This document shows, piece by piece, positions 13,201 through 25,600 of a DNA stretch of 64,000 nucleotides. How positions within the stretch are numbered: position 1 is the stretch's first letter; every line of letters begins with the position of its first letter. The translations under genes were made by a program, and so were the position numbers. The stretch comes from Eudorina sp. 2006-703-Eu-15 (lineage: Eukaryota; Chlorophyta; Chlorophyceae; Chlamydomonadales; Volvocaceae). The DNA lies in assembly GCA_003117195.1 (NCBI GenBank), contig BDSI01000031.1, positions 285,501 to 349,500 on the forward strand, written 5' to 3'. The notes under the pieces are model-generated. The model ran no database searches and had not been told where the DNA came from. It saw nothing but the letters and a program-made list of their open reading frames with translations.

Positions 13201-16200
13201 AGGGGCGGGGGCGGGCATGTGGGAGGGAGGTGTGTGTGTGTATGTGTGCTGTGTGGGCGGGCGGGGGGACACGGCGGGCGGTGCGGGTTGGAGACCTGCT
13301 GCATACGGACGCGGCGTAGGAGGTTTGACGGAAGGTTACGGGTGACTGCTCGGCTGGGGATGTTGGCGACCCGTGTGGGAGTTGGGTTTAGGGGTTGGCC
13401 CCTGATCCCCCGCCTTCATTCCTTGCATCGTTGCACGCCGTTCGCAGGTAGGTGGGTAGGTGGACTTGGTCGGTAGGGGACGCGAAGACGGTTGCGCGCG
13501 TCCGCAGGGCCGCAGCTGCACAAGCCCTGCAACGCGATGCCGTACCGTGCCGTACCTGTACAAAGCCGCCATGCAGGTCGGACAGGCGCTCAAAGTACGA
13601 CAGCGGCAGCTGCTCCACCTCGTCTCGCGCCTGGTGGTACAGCAGCGCCTCGATGTGCTTCTGATACAGCTGGTAGGCGAGCAGGTAGCTGGGGCCCGCG
13701 GCGCCGAAGGCGGCGGCGGCGGCGGCGGAGCCGCCGCCCAGCCCCGCCGCCAGCAGCGCGCTGCTCGGCGGCGGCGGCAGCTCGTGCACGACCACAAAGA
13801 CGGGGAAGCCGACGTCGGGCGGCTCAACCGGCGGCGGCCCCACCGTCGACAGGACCTCCTCGTCGTCGGCGCTGGTGCCGCCGCCGCCGGCGTCCGCGGC
13901 CATGGTCGCGGCGGCGGCGGCGGTGGCGCTGCTGGCGGCGGAGGTGGCGCCGCTGATGGAGGCGGCTCGGAGGGGCGACGGCCCCGTCGCGCGCGTGCGG
14001 CCCGCCGCCGCCGCAGCCGCCGCCACCTCCGTGTCGCTGTCACTCACATCCCCCTCGCCGCCGCCCCGCCGGCCCTTTGACTTGTTGTTGACGACACCAT
14101 TCGACCACCTGACGCCGTCGGCATTGGCGCCGCCGCTGCGGCCATGTCCGCCCGCCCGCGCCAGAGATGACCTGGGTCGGCACGGATCCGGCGATGTGTA
14201 CGACGAGCGCAGTACAGGTTGGCCGAGCGTCGGGCTCATGGGTCCGGCATCCGTTGGGCTCGGTTGAGCGGCGGCCGTCGGGCTGGCCTGCGCGAGGGCA
14301 AACCCGTCGCCGCCGCCTTCGCCGCCTTCGCCGCCGTCGCCGCCCTGCTGCCCGCGCGGCGCGTCCGTACGCGGCGAGGCTTGCGACGGCGGCGCCGCCG
14401 CCGCCACCGCCGCCGCCGCCGCTTTGGCGTATCCGATCGCCGGCAGGTCGCCGAAGCTGAGGCCGCGCCGCAGCGCCGTCGGCGACGGCGGGTGCTTGGG
14501 GCTGTCGGGTCGGCTGCCCGACGTCAGACCCCTCACGGGGCTGCCGGCCCTGCTGACGGACCGGCTCAGGGAGCGGCTGGGCGGGCGGCTCGCGCTGCGG
14601 CTCGTAGGGCGGCTGGCGGGCCGGCTGCCGCTGTCCGAATCCGCTCCGGAACCAAGCGGCGAGGCCAGCCGCAGCCGCAGCCGCGCGCTGGCTACCCGGC
14701 TGCTCCGACCCCCCGCATTCCCCGCGGCATTGAAGTGCTTGCTCGGCAGACGGCTGGGGGAGCCGCCGCCGCCGCCTGTACGACGGGCGGAGCCCGGTAC
14801 GGAGTGCCGGCCAGCGCGGCCCGGGGCTGACCCGTGAGCCGTCGTTCCGCCGCCGCCCTCTCCGCCGCCGCCGGCGTCGCCGGCGGCGGGGAGCTTCTGG
14901 CACAGTACGACGGCGGCGCGGCGGCAGCTGACGGGGCGGGGCGACCAGGCCACGTCCGCCAGGAGGTCGTGCAGCGCCGAAACCGGCTGCGCCCAAGCCG
15001 CCAGTGTGGCGGTGTCGCCCATGAGCTCATCGATCCAGGTCAGCGCCGCCGCCACCATCTCCCCGCACACGGGTCGGGAGCCCCCGGGGAAGAGCCACAG
15101 CGGCGGGAGGGCCATCACATCCTCCTGCTGCAGCATCAGCGCCTGCTGCTGCTGTAGCAGCACGTGCGGGCTCAGCGACGGCTCACCCGCCGGCAGGCCG
15201 CCGCCGCCGCCGCCACCGTCAGTGAGGTTGCCGCCGGCGCCGTCGTCGTCGCCGGGGTGTCGCAGCGGGCTCTGCGGCACCAGGTACTGCTGTTGCTGCT
15301 GCTGTTGCTGCTGCCGCTGCCGCTGCAGCAGGTGCTGGTGCTGCTGCTGCCGCGTCGCCAGGCGCAGGCTGACCAGCTCCGGCGGCAGCAGCGCCGACGC
15401 CTCCTCCTCCTCCTCGGGGTCCAACACCAGCGGCGCCGCCGGGCAGATCACGATGTTGAACAGCGTCGCCGCCGCGACGGCCGCCGCCGCCGCCGCCGCC
15501 GCGCTGCCCGCCACGGAGCTGCCGCCCGCGCCGCTCCCGGCCATCCCGCCATTGATCGTGCTCCCACCGCCGACGCCGCCGCCGACGCTGCTCCCGCCGC
15601 CGCCGCCGCCGCCGGGCGGCGCGACGCCCTCCGTCACTGGCAGGCTGCGCAGCAGCACCTGCAGCGTCTGCAGCAGTTGCATCAGGTGCGCTGCAATGCC
15701 GGCGGGGCCGCAGCAGTCGACGACGATCCACAGCTCCACGGGGAGGGGGCCGGGGCCGGCGGGCAGGCCCGCGCGGAGCGCCGCCGCCTGCGCGCGAGGC
15801 CCGGGGGCGACGTCGGGGCCCAGCACGTCCTCCAGCTCCGCCGGCCCGAAGTGCGAGCCGGGCACGAAGGTGACGGCGGCGCAGTGGCGCGTGGAGAGCG
15901 GCCGCGGCTCGAGGTTGAGTCCGCTCGCCGGCGGCGCGGAGCGGAGCGTGATGGTGCCCTTGCCGTTGTCCCCCCCTGGAGCCAGGTGGGCCAGGGCCGT
16001 CGGCACGATCAGGCGGAGGCTGCTGCTGCCGGTCGCGGGCGGCGGCGGCACGGAGCCGCCGCCGCTGCCGCCGCCAGCGGCGGCGGCGGCGGCGCCTTCG
16101 GCGCCGCCTTCGGTGGTGTAGGAGGCGGCGGTGGTGCGGCGGGCGGTGCTGGCGGGGGCCCCGGGTCGGCGTCCGGGCTGGCTCGGCGGGCGTCGTGGAG

Positions 16201-19200
16201 GATGGCGAAGGAGCGGAGGGGGACGGTGAGCGCCAGCTCGAAGGTGACGGTGGTCACGTGACGGGGGCGCCACACCTGGAGCGGAGAGGACAAGGGGAAG
16301 GGACAGGGGCAGGGGAGGTGGAAGGGGAAGGGGGTGAGGCGGTGGGATCAAGATGCCAGGAGGCCGTGAAGCCGCAGGCGACGGAGCACGTTACGGTACT
16401 TCACCACGTGTAGATGATGCCCTGTCGCCGCTTCCGTACCTGTTGGCCCCTATCTGCATCCGCGAACACAGACAGCCCTCCCTCCCCCTTCCCGCTGGGC
16501 TCTTGCCGCGTTGGGCCCCGCGCCACCCCTCCATCCCCCCTCCACCCCTCCATCCCCCCTCCACCCCTCCATCCCCCCTCCACCCCTCCATCCCCCCTCC
16601 ACCCCTCCACACACGAACACGCACCTGCGTGTAGCCTTGGATCAGCAGCGCATCGTAGTTGGGTTTGATGGTCATGTGCCTGGGCCCCGAAACCAGGTTG
16701 AGACCGCGGTGGCTCAGGATCTGCAGGGGCATGGAGTGGCGGGGACGAAAGGGGGGGACGTGGCAACCGGAAACCACCACACAGTCTAGCATACGGCGAC
16801 GACAGGTTGCTACGGCACCGTACGGCACCGTACCAAAACCTCCGCCTGGGGACCACCCTGACCCCAACCATGCATCCAATCCCACGGGCGGCTGCCGTAC
16901 CGCCCGACAAGACCTCCCCCCCCGCCCGTACAGCCTCCCCGTGCCATCCTTACCCCCACCCCCCGCCGCCGTTCCCCCCCGCCGTTACCTCCAGCTCGAA
17001 GCTAAGGTCGTACAGATCCGAGGGCTTGTGTCGAGTACGGCGGTTGGGCGCGTTGTTGACCCAGGTGCCGTCCGTACTGAGCAGCTGCTCTCGGCTGGAG
17101 AGGTGCCAGCCGGTGCGGGCGGGGGTCCAGTTGCAGACGTGGGTGAGGGAGAGGGTGTTGCCGGAGGACTCCAGCTGCACGACGTAGGAGATGGTGACGA
17201 AGATGTCGCCGCGGACCTTGCCCAGCGGCACCCGCAGCACGGGCGCGCGGCCGCCGGGGCCGGGCGGGTGGTTGCGGCGGCCGAAGCCCTTTGCGAACAC
17301 CTTGCCTGGGAGGGCGAGCAAGCGAGATCCAGGATCGAGATCAAGATCAAGATGAAGATCGAGATGATGATCTTGATCTCGAGAGAGGGGACGGGGAGGG
17401 CCGCTTGGGTGGGGAGGGGGCCTGTCTTGATTGACATAACGGCGGGGGCCCAAGAGCCGTGTAAAGTCGTGTGAATGAAGCTGTGTGGCTGTGTGAACAA
17501 CCCGACCCGATCCGACCACTGCCATTAGACGACCAAACATCGGCGCGGCAGCAGCGGAGCGCCGAGGACCTACAGCCCGCAGCCCAACCGCCTTTCCTCT
17601 ACCGCCTCACCCCGCCGTGTGCCAGGCGTGAGACCGGGCCCTGACCGGGCCTGGGCCCACACGTCCCCCATAGTGCCCCATCCGCCGCATCTGTGATGTG
17701 GCCCCCCACCCCGCGACCCCCCTCCCGCCCCCCGGCGTCCACCACCCACCCGGCCCCGGGTCGTCGTCCTCCTCGTCCTCCTCCAGCTCGAAGCCGCTGC
17801 CCCCTCCGGCGCGGTCGACAGCCTCCGCGATGAGGGTGGTGCCGCCGATCGTGGCCGCGAACCTGGGGGCGGGAGGGGGAAGGGTTTTGCGGCGGTTGTC
17901 GGTTTGTTGCGCTTTTGCGGTTTCGCTGTCTTATCGCAATCCTTGGCCAACACGTGGGTACCGAATAACCGTTTCAGTTGGTTCTCAAACCGTCACTGAA
18001 GGGGCCCAGCAGCCTTTGGCAGCCGCTTCTGCACAGCTTCCGCAGCCGGGCCTCCACTCCCCCTCACCCATTGCATTGAGCACAGTCTGGCCATGTGACT
18101 GGCCATCCTAGGACGTACCGACCCGCGGGTCTCGACCTCCAGGAACCCACCCACAAGCGGACTCCTCTTTCTCGCCCGCACCCACCCACCGCCCAATCCC
18201 TACACATCCAAATTCATCCAGCCACCCAGTCCTCCCCCTCCCTCACCTCTGCAGCACCGCCCGGTGTGGGACCGGGAACCTCAGCACCGCGTTGGGCACC
18301 GACACGGTGCTCATGAACATGAGGGACTCGGACACCTCCGCCCAGCCCAGGTCGCACTGCGGGGGAGGGAGGAGAGGGGAGGGGTGGGGTGGGGAGGGCG
18401 GCAGCGGGCCAGAGGGAGGGGAGGGAGTGGGGAGGGGAGGGAGTGGGGAGGGGAGGGAGTGGGGAGGGGAGGGAGTGGGGAGGGGAGGGAGTGGGGAGGG
18501 GAGGGAGTGGGGAGGGGAGGGAGGGTTGGAGCGGGAAACACGCCCCGGATGGACCCGGTGGGAGGGCGGGAGGGAGGGCGGGGACGTGGGCTGCGAGTTG
18601 ACACGTTGACAGAGGCCAAGGGAGGGCGGCGAGGGCGGGAGAGAGGGCGCGTCCGGCGGCCGGCAGCGACAGCGGAACAGCCTCTCCTAGATCAAAAGCC
18701 GCGGTGATGGCCCGGCGCGGGTTTTCGACACGCTTGCGGTGCTGGTCCGGTGCGCCTGAATGCCCTAGCTAGGCTTTTCCTTTCTCTTTCCCGGTGTGTG
18801 GATGGCGCGGGGGGCCTCCATCGGCTGTCCTCCTGGGGCTGTCTTCCTTGCCTCCCGCAAGGAGGAGGACGGAGAAGGGAGGAGGGCCGCTTTATTGATA
18901 AAAGGGGGAAGGGCTCCCCGCCCGTCGGCCGCACCTGCACCGCCCCCTTGACCACGCGGCTCAGCAGCGCCACACTCTCCCCGTCGTCGCCGTTGAACAA
19001 CCCGCACAGCTCCCCCGACGGCGCCGTCGGCGGCGTAAGCCACGCGTTCACGTCCAGCACCAGCTCGCCCGCGCCGCACCGCACGTGCGGCGGCGGCCCC
19101 GCGCGCGGCATGTGTACGGGCTGTACGGGCGCCGGCACCGACGACGCCGCGCCGAACGTCGACACCGTCAGCGGCGTGCCCATGCGGTCTCCCGCCGCCG

Positions 19201-22087
19201 CCGCCGCCACCATGGCGGCGGCGACGCCGCCGCCGGCTCCAGGGGAGCCCTGCGACGACACGGCGTCGGAGAACTCCAAGCTGCGGCGGAAGAGCGGCTG
19301 CGAGCGGCCCGTCGGCGAGGCCGCCGCCGACGGCGCCGACGGCAGCGGTGGCGGCGGCCGCGGCGGCGGGTCCAGCTCCAGGGGGACGTGCAGTCCGGGT
19401 ACGCTGGTGGCGCTGCCCGTGATGCCGCCGACACCGATGTGCGGCGAGCGCGGCCGCATCGCCAGAGGCACCCAGGCGGGGACGAGCAGGGTGGCGAGCG
19501 GCGTCACGCCGCGAGCCTCCCCCGCGGCGCCGGCGCCGGCGGCGCCGGCGGCGCCGCCGGCGCCGCCACCGCCGGTGGGCGCGTTGCTGCCCAGCACGGT
19601 CCTGTGGCAACGTGGGGCCCAAACCGGACGTCTCCTTCCAGGGATGTGGGAGGGCCGGAACCTCCCTCCGGGAATGGGCACATCGCCACCACCACCGCCG
19701 CCATCCATCTATCGCTGCCGCTGCCCCCATCCTTGCCCTCTGAGGAGCCTTATCCATCCGCCCCTCCAACAGCGTCCCCCAGGCCGCCAACCCGCGGCAG
19801 GCTCTGAGCCCCAGCCCCCAAGCACCCAGCACCCAGCTCGCTACCGACTCGCCGCCGCCCAAGCACCTCGCCACCCAGTAGCCTACTCCCTACTGCCGCG
19901 GCCCCGGCAGCCGGAGACCCGCGGGCCCCTCCACCACCACCACACCCACCGCAGTGTGTTGGCGGTGCCCAGTCGGTTGACCGTGTGGTTCTTGAAGGCC
20001 ACAAAGTCCGAGCTGGTGACAGGTCGGCTGGCGTTGTTGGGCGTGCACAGCTTCGGCGGCCGCTCCGTGTACTGCCGTACAAGTTCTGGATCCACGTGAA
20101 CGGGCCGTCGCCGCCGCGGCCGGCCCCAGACCGCAGCGGCGGCCTCCTCGCCGCTAGATCGCTCGCCGCCGCCGCCGCCGCCGCCGCGCGCTCCCGACTC
20201 CGGCGCGTCGCCACCACCGCCGCCGGCGCCGTCGCCGGCGCCAGCGCCCTCGTCCCGGCGGTGCCGCCGGCCCTGCTGCGGCCCGTCGGCCCACAGCCCA
20301 CTGACCTGCGCCCGTACGGCCTGCGCGTCCGGCATCACGCTGTGCACGCTGTGGCTCTGCCGTACCCAGTCCGCCAGAGTGCCGCACAGCGGCGCGCCGA
20401 CGGGCCTCAAGTGCTGTGTGGACGCGGACCGCCGTACACCGCCGGCTCCGCCGCCGCCGCCGCCGCTCGGCTCCGCCGCCAGGCTGCGCCGCCAGCCGGC
20501 GGCGCGGTCCGATTGGGCGTGTTCGCGCCGCCGCGCCGCCAGCCGCGCGGCCACAAGCGGGTTGGGGTTCGAAAACACGCCGTTGGCGGTTGCGGTCCAG
20601 GAGGCCGAGGACGCCGACGAGGCGCGGGGTGAGCGCGCGCCGAGGGCGGGCAGCGGGACAGGCCCCTCAAGCGTTGAAAGGCCGCCTGGCGGGCCAAGCT
20701 GCGGCTGAGGCTGCGGCTCCTGCGCCTTGCTGCGGTTGTGGTCGTGGAGGTGCAGGTTGAGCAGGTGCTCCAAGTGGCCCTGGAGAGCCGCCTCTTCCGC
20801 CTCCGCCGCGTCCGCCGCGGAGACGGAAGACACCGTCGGCTCCGCCGCCAGCGGCGCACCGCCGCCGTCGGCGGCGGCGGAAGGGGAGACGCTGCGCGGG
20901 GCGCGTGAGCCGCCGCCGCCGCCCCCGCCCTCGACTGCAGCGTTGTCCGCCGCCGGCACGGTGCCGCTGCCGCCGCCGGCACCGCGTGCGGCTTCTCCCG
21001 CTGGCGGGAGGTGCATCGGCGGCGCGTAGCGGCTTAGGTAGTAGTACCTCAGTCGATCGAGGCCTACGGTCGTGAAACTCTCCTTCTTGACGCCCTCGTC
21101 CTCGCCCTCCTCATCGCTGCTGACACCGCCGCCATCATCGCCGCCCGCGCCCTCGCCTGCACCTGCGCCCGCGCCCCCACGCGCGGCGGCAGCGGCGGCG
21201 GCGGCGCCGCCGCCGCCGCCGCCCGCGCCGGCGGTCGTCAGCGCCGACGGCTGGCCGTACACTGACGACAGCACGCTGACCCTGCCGGCGGCGCCGACAA
21301 CCACTTCTTGACCGCTGGTTCGTTCCGCCGCAGCTCCGCCGCTGCTGACCGTACTGCGGGAGGCCCTCTCACTGCTGGACGCCGTGCCGTACACCCCGAC
21401 GGACTCCTCCCGCCCCGGCGGGATCGACGACGACGACGCGTCGGCGTGGCGCCGCGCGCGGCGGGCGCCGGCGGCGGGGCTGCCGGCGACGCCGGCGTCA
21501 AGCAGCGAGGAGAGCGGCCGCAGCGGCGTCGGCAGGCCCGGCGGCGGGCCCGACGCCGCGGCGTCGCCGCCGGGCTTGCGGACGGGTAGGGGCTGTAGGT
21601 AGGGGGAGCGGCTGGGGGCGGTGGAGCCGCTAGCCATGGGCTGGGCGGCGATGCCCAGATCGACGGGACCCTGCAGGGAGTTGGCCACGGTGGAGATCTG
21701 CGCGACCTGCCGTATTCCCTCCGCATCGTACGACGTGCTCATGACGTGGCGGGTGAGGTCCGGGCTGCGGATCCTGGTTTCTTTGGTGGCGCCGTAGGTG
21801 AAGTAGTTGATGGCGATTTCGTGCTGGGGGCCGCCCAGCAGCACCGGCTCCAGGAGGGCGCCGGAGCGCTGCGGGGAGACGTTCTCCGAGGAGAGGTTGG
21901 TGGTGCTAGGGAGGAGGCTGCTCTGGCCGCGAAGACCGAGGCCGAAGCGGCCCACGGTCGGCACCGAGGCCAGCGGCTCGGGGATGGGGTGGGACGTCTG
22001 CATCGCGACGTGCTGCTGCTGCAGAGCGCTGGAAGAGAACGGCGACGCGCCGGAAAGCGACTGAGTGGACGTCAGAGGCTTATCCAG
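9221..22087 (-). CDS. Giant VIT and von Willebrand A domain protein (VWA5-like), 11 visible exons
   Basis: Exons in plus coordinates, all phase-compatible except one: 19950-22087, 18935-19601, 18247-18356, 17750-17862, 16989-17305, 16625-16720, 13556-16275, 12833-13149, 11647-12007, 10056-11226, 9221-9516 (stop). Together they encode about 2,770 residues. Order: an unrecognised low-complexity N-terminal region of some 900 residues; a VIT domain; a VWA-like fold; a long Ala/Gly/Ser-rich linker with Ser-Arg repeats; then the C-terminal module seen in VWA5A and PARP4. The most 5' exon opens at an acceptor (CATAG) in phase 0, so a further 5' exon is missing; the first internal Met is at 22003. 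Exon 13556-16275 is 2,720 nt where 2,721 are needed, so one base appears lost near 16010-16110. VIT-VWA proteins are generally adhesion or scaffold proteins; cell location and partners are unknown here. The family call rests on the ordered VIT, VWA and C-terminal motifs. Confidence 0.85.
9540..9710. repeat. GAG/GGCAGA purine-rich simple repeat in an intron
   Basis: An imperfect array of GAG triplets with interspersed GCA fills much of the last intron (9517-10055) of the VIT-VWA gene. Open frames through it are poly-Arg or poly-Pro shadows. Confidence 0.8.
12276..12758. repeat. Tandem repeat, 23-bp unit, 21 copies
   Basis: The unit begins CACCTTCCAGCACC and ends AACATGTGG. It is repeated exactly 21 times (483 bases) with no difference noticed between copies. 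The array lies in the intron between exons 12833-13149 and 11647-12007 of the minus-strand VIT-VWA gene. Each unit contains the palindrome ACATGT. It leaves all reading frames open on both strands, which produces long spurious open frames. Confidence 0.97.
15400..15760 (-). other. VWA-like core with degenerate MIDAS motif
   Basis: ELWIVVDCCGPAG occupies the position of the first VWA strand and MIDAS loop. It is followed by an amphipathic helix (MQLLQTLQVLLRSLP) and, after a Gly/Ser insertion, the next strand FNIVICP. Canonical MIDAS sites read DxSxS; here the two serines are Cys and Pro, so metal binding by this motif is doubtful. Only the aspartate is kept. Confidence 0.7.
16540..16612. repeat. 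CCCTCCATCCCC-type tandem repeat, about four copies
   Basis: A pyrimidine-rich unit of about 19 bases is repeated roughly four times just beyond the 3' side (minus-strand sense) of exon 16625-16720, inside an intron of the VIT-VWA gene. Confidence 0.8.
16989..19080 (-). other. VIT domain exons of the VWA5-like protein
   Basis: The pieces read in order LVLDVNAWLTPP, SVALLSRVVKGAVQ, VPNAVLRFPVPHRAVLQRF, AATIGGTTLIAEAVD and RGDIFVTISYVVQLES. They match the VIT pattern of a beta strand with VPxxAxxxFPVP-type turn, the xAxIGGxxixaev core, and the later GDIxVTIxYVxxLE strand. Four introns interrupt the domain, all phase-consistent. An acidic insertion (Glu/Asp run) lies after the IGG segment, where canonical VIT domains carry a short charged loop. 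Confidence 0.78.
18405..18525. repeat. 16-bp G-rich tandem repeat, about six copies
   Basis: The unit GAGTGGGGAGGGGAGG recurs every 16 bases from 18425. It lies in the intron upstream (minus sense) of exon 18247-18356. The plus strand has runs of four G at short spacing, compatible with G-quadruplex formation. Confidence 0.9.
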
Positions 22088-22654
22088 CTATGTCCATAGG
22101 GGCTTGCCCCGTGCCGGGGACACGGCACGCCCAAGGTGTGGAAACTCGTCGGGGCATTGGCCTAGCTACGACTAGATAGACAAGACGTGATCAGTCGTGC
22201 CCTACAGTGTTCTGAGGCACTACACACAGCAATTGACACCAGCAAAAGACATGGCGACAGGGTTCGAAGGTCGCATGTACATGAACAGCGAGGGCATAGC
22301 ACTACAACCACACCCTAATAACGTCATAATTTATGTGGCACGATGCAAATTAGTAGTGAATGCAGTCTACATCAACCTGCGAGAATTGAGAGAGGGAACT
22401 GCTCGTACGGCATGCAGCTCTGCACTTCACCAATTCTCTATGCTATGCAACAACAGCAATAGCGAACAGCTTTTGGACACAATAGAAACAGGCCGTGCCT
22501 TTCCTTTTCAGCATTCCGAAGTGTCAAAGAAAGTTTCAAGACCATTCATTTGTTTCTTGTTTCTGTACCGAAATATTCTCATTAGCAGGTACATAATGTA
22601 AATAAATGACCTGGCAATTCAATCATCCGAAGACATACTAATGGACAGCCAACT
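22088..22654. promoter_or_regulatory. Short AT-richer gap between divergent genes (candidate bidirectional promoter)
   Basis: The most 5' visible border of the minus-strand VIT-VWA gene is 22087 and the first proposed dynein ATG is 22655. The segment 22190-22620 is much richer in A and T than the flanking exons. It holds a plus-strand open frame of 134 codons (22197-22601) with no recognised domain, which is more likely chance or leader sequence than a gene. The missing 5' exon of the VIT-VWA gene may also lie here or overlap the dynein leader. A shared promoter is an inference from geometry only. Confidence 0.4.
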
Positions 22655-25600
22655 ATGGCTGAGACCTCTGACGCAAAGGAACGGCTTGCACGGACGATCG
22701 CTGCGCTTGAAAGGGGTGACTTCTCGGACAATGTGGGCGATGCGCCGGGGGTAAGTTGAGGACCAATCGACATGGGCGCATTCTGTGACGTTTCCAAATA
22801 CCAGGACTGGACCTCGCCACAGGGCTCCAGTCTCATCATGATCACCTCCCAGACTGCTCGGCGATGTGACGTACGCGTCGCCACGGCGGGCTACCTGCAC
22901 AACGCACCGCAGACTCTGCGCATGTCTCACCTTCCCCGCGCGTGCTCCTGGCCTCTGCCGCCTGCAGGCAGTGCCATGGGGCCTGGCATACGCCGTCGCA
23001 GTTCAAAAAGAGACCGTCGGCACCGGACGCGCCGTCCGTGGCCTGGGGAAGCCGAAGCAGGGGCAGCACCCGGGGCCCAGCGCGCTTCTGAAGCGCCGGG
23101 GTGGGCAGCCGAGCGCAGGCGAGTAGCGCCGTGCTCGCCATCTGTCTTCATTTCGCGGGCCGGGAGGGAAACACCCATCAACCCAATAAACCACCGTCAA
23201 GGAACCGCGCTCTCTGAGTGGGCTGCTGGTCGTGTGCCGTGAGGACTCGCATGTGTTTGGCGCCCACAGAGGGCATCCAGGGAGGGCCGCATTCCATTCC
23301 GTAAAGGGGGATAGGTTCCGGGCGCAGCAACGCGATTCGAGCCGCGCCCGGCCGGTCGGCTTTGGGAGGCCCAAGTAGGGGCCGTCCGTTCGGGGTCGCG
23401 GGGTTGGGGACGACCGATTGCCCGGGTACCGAGGGCACAGAGGAGGGACCGAAGGGGGTCGATGGGGGTGGGTGGATGGATGGGCGGGGGACGCGTTCTG
23501 TCAAGGGCGCCGCTCAGGCGGGAGGAGAGCTTGCGGAGTGTGGGTGCTGCGCTCACAACTGACACCGCTCCGCCGCCGCCGCCCTTCCGCGGTCCTGTTC
23601 CGCCATCCACCCAGGTGGCCACGCCGCCCCAGCAGCTGGAGCCGCCTCAGCAGGAGGAGCAGGCGCAGGCGCAGCAGCTGAGTCTGGAGGGCCGCTGTAT
23701 GACCCCTTCGGCCGCACAGCTGCGCGGGTGGCCAACCCCGTGGAGGCGGCCTGGCGGACCACCGTGGCCTCCACCTTGACGGAGCCGCTGCCGCTGGCGC
23801 CGCCGCCGGGGCCGGGGCCCGCCAGCGCCCCGGCGGCGCCGGGGACCAGGCCGGCGGCGCTGGCCCCGCTGCCGCCGAAGGCGGCGGCGGCTGCCGCCGC
23901 CGCGGCAGCGCCGCCGGCCGGCACCACCGCCGCCGCCGCCGTCGCGGCGGCGGCAGCCGCCACGGTGGGTAGCAGCAGTTCATCGCCGCAGCGGGCGGTG
24001 AAGCCGGCGGAGCTGATGCAGACGGTGGCGGCGAACCTGGGCTGGGGCAACAACCCGATGCGGCTGGCGGAGGTGCCGGAGGTGTTCTGGAAAACGGTGT
24101 CGCCGGAGGTTCACTCCCAGATCGCCGAGTACCTGTTCGAGCAGGTGGGGCGACCGAACGGACACAGAAGCACGGGCACACGCACAGTCACTGAGGGAGA
24201 AAGGCTGGGGCCGCGGGCAAGGCAATGGGCCGCGCGCGTTCCCGCGGGGGCCTATGCCGTACTGATGCGTGCCTTGCCTGTGTACGTTAGCGAAGTCGGC
24301 TGCGGAGGTGCGACCAAGCATCGCGCGGTGTTCTGGAAGATCTTGGATGTCTTTCTCTCTCGCTCTGTTGTGGTCTGGTACGCGCACAAGGAAGAGTTCG
24401 GGTTCGTGAGGTAGCGTTTCTTGTCGCGGAAGTTCGAGCTGGTTGTTGGTCATGAGTCTGTGTTGTCTCTCTATTCGCGGCCGCCACCGCCGCAGGACTA
24501 CGACCCCAACAAGTACATCAGCGCCCAGCTGCACGAGCTGCACCTCCGCCGCGGCACGCTGCCGCCGCGCCGGGCCTCCCACGGCGGTGGCGGCGACCCC
24601 CTCGCGGGGCCCGACGGCCGCCTCATCGGCGGCCTGCTGGTGTCGCCGCGCTCGCCGCCGTCGCCGCAGGTGGCGGCGACGGCGCCGCCCGGCGGCGTCG
24701 CCGCTGCCGCCGCGGCGCTGCCGCGGGCGGCGTCGCCCCTGTCGGCGGGCGCGCCCAGCTCCCCCCGCACCGCCCCCTCGTCCACCGGCCTGACGCCGAT
24801 TCGTTCCGGCAGCCGGACCCGCCGGGCCAGCAGCGGTCGCCACAGCGTCGGCCATCTGAGCGTCAACTCCAGCGTCGTCAGCATCAGCGGCGCCGCCGCC
24901 GCCGCCGCCGTTGGCATCGGCGGCGGCGGGCCCGGCTCGCCGCGCAGCCGCGAGCAGTCCTCAGACGGCGGCGCCGCAGCCAGGTCAGAGCTGGCGGCGG
25001 CGGCTGCCGCCGTAGCGCCCGTGATGATGTCCAAGTACGAGCAGCAGAAGCTGCTTCGGTCGACTGTGGCGCTGTCGGCGGTGCTGATGGCGGACCAGAC
25101 GGGGGTGCTGGGGCTGGGCAACATCGACCGCGGGGTGGGGGCGCGGGCGCACTCGCGCTGGTTCTTCCCCGACGGCACCTTCCAGTGGATGCCGTGTGTC
25201 GTGACGGGGGTGTCGGAGGACGGCACGGCCTTCGCCATAGAGTGGGAGCACGTCCGTGAGTGGGGGCGTGCGGTGTGGGCCGTGCGGCGGTGTGCGGCGT
25301 GGGGTTAGCCGAACAGCAAAGTGGTGGTCGGGGACATTACGAGGTGGTAGCAACGGGGTGACGACACGGGTGTGGACAGGGCCCTGGTGGCGTCTGCTCA
25401 GCGGGTCTGGAGTCTCAGGGCGCCGGATGCAAGGGAACCGACCCGACCCGACCCGGCCTGAACCGGGCGGCCCGCGACTCAGGCCGGCCCCCCTTGAGCG
25501 CTGATTCTCCTCACAGCCGCTGAAGTTCACAGCCGCTGAATCTCAAACCCCGTGCCGGCGGCCGTGGCTGCGTGCGCGGGTGGTATCCCCTTCCTCCCCC

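Noticed and set aside
12060..13272. Long open frames with TCGTFQHQHVAPSSTNMWHL or CHMLVLEGATCWCWKVPHVG repeats
   Set aside because: They are the six-frame reading of the 23-bp array, which contains no stop in any frame. The array lies in an intron of the VIT-VWA gene, whose exons on both sides join in phase without it.
22197..22601. 134-codon plus-strand open frame in the divergent gap
   Set aside because: No recognised domain, AT-rich composition unlike the genes around it, and placement between two divergent 5' ends make leader or chance sequence more likely than a gene.
22968..23126. Possible second dynein exon after the acceptor at 22967
   Set aside because: A stretch resembling [20 protein letters not shown] is suggestive, but no frame links exon 22655-22750 to the exon near 23500-24144 with acceptable donors, so it was not annotated.
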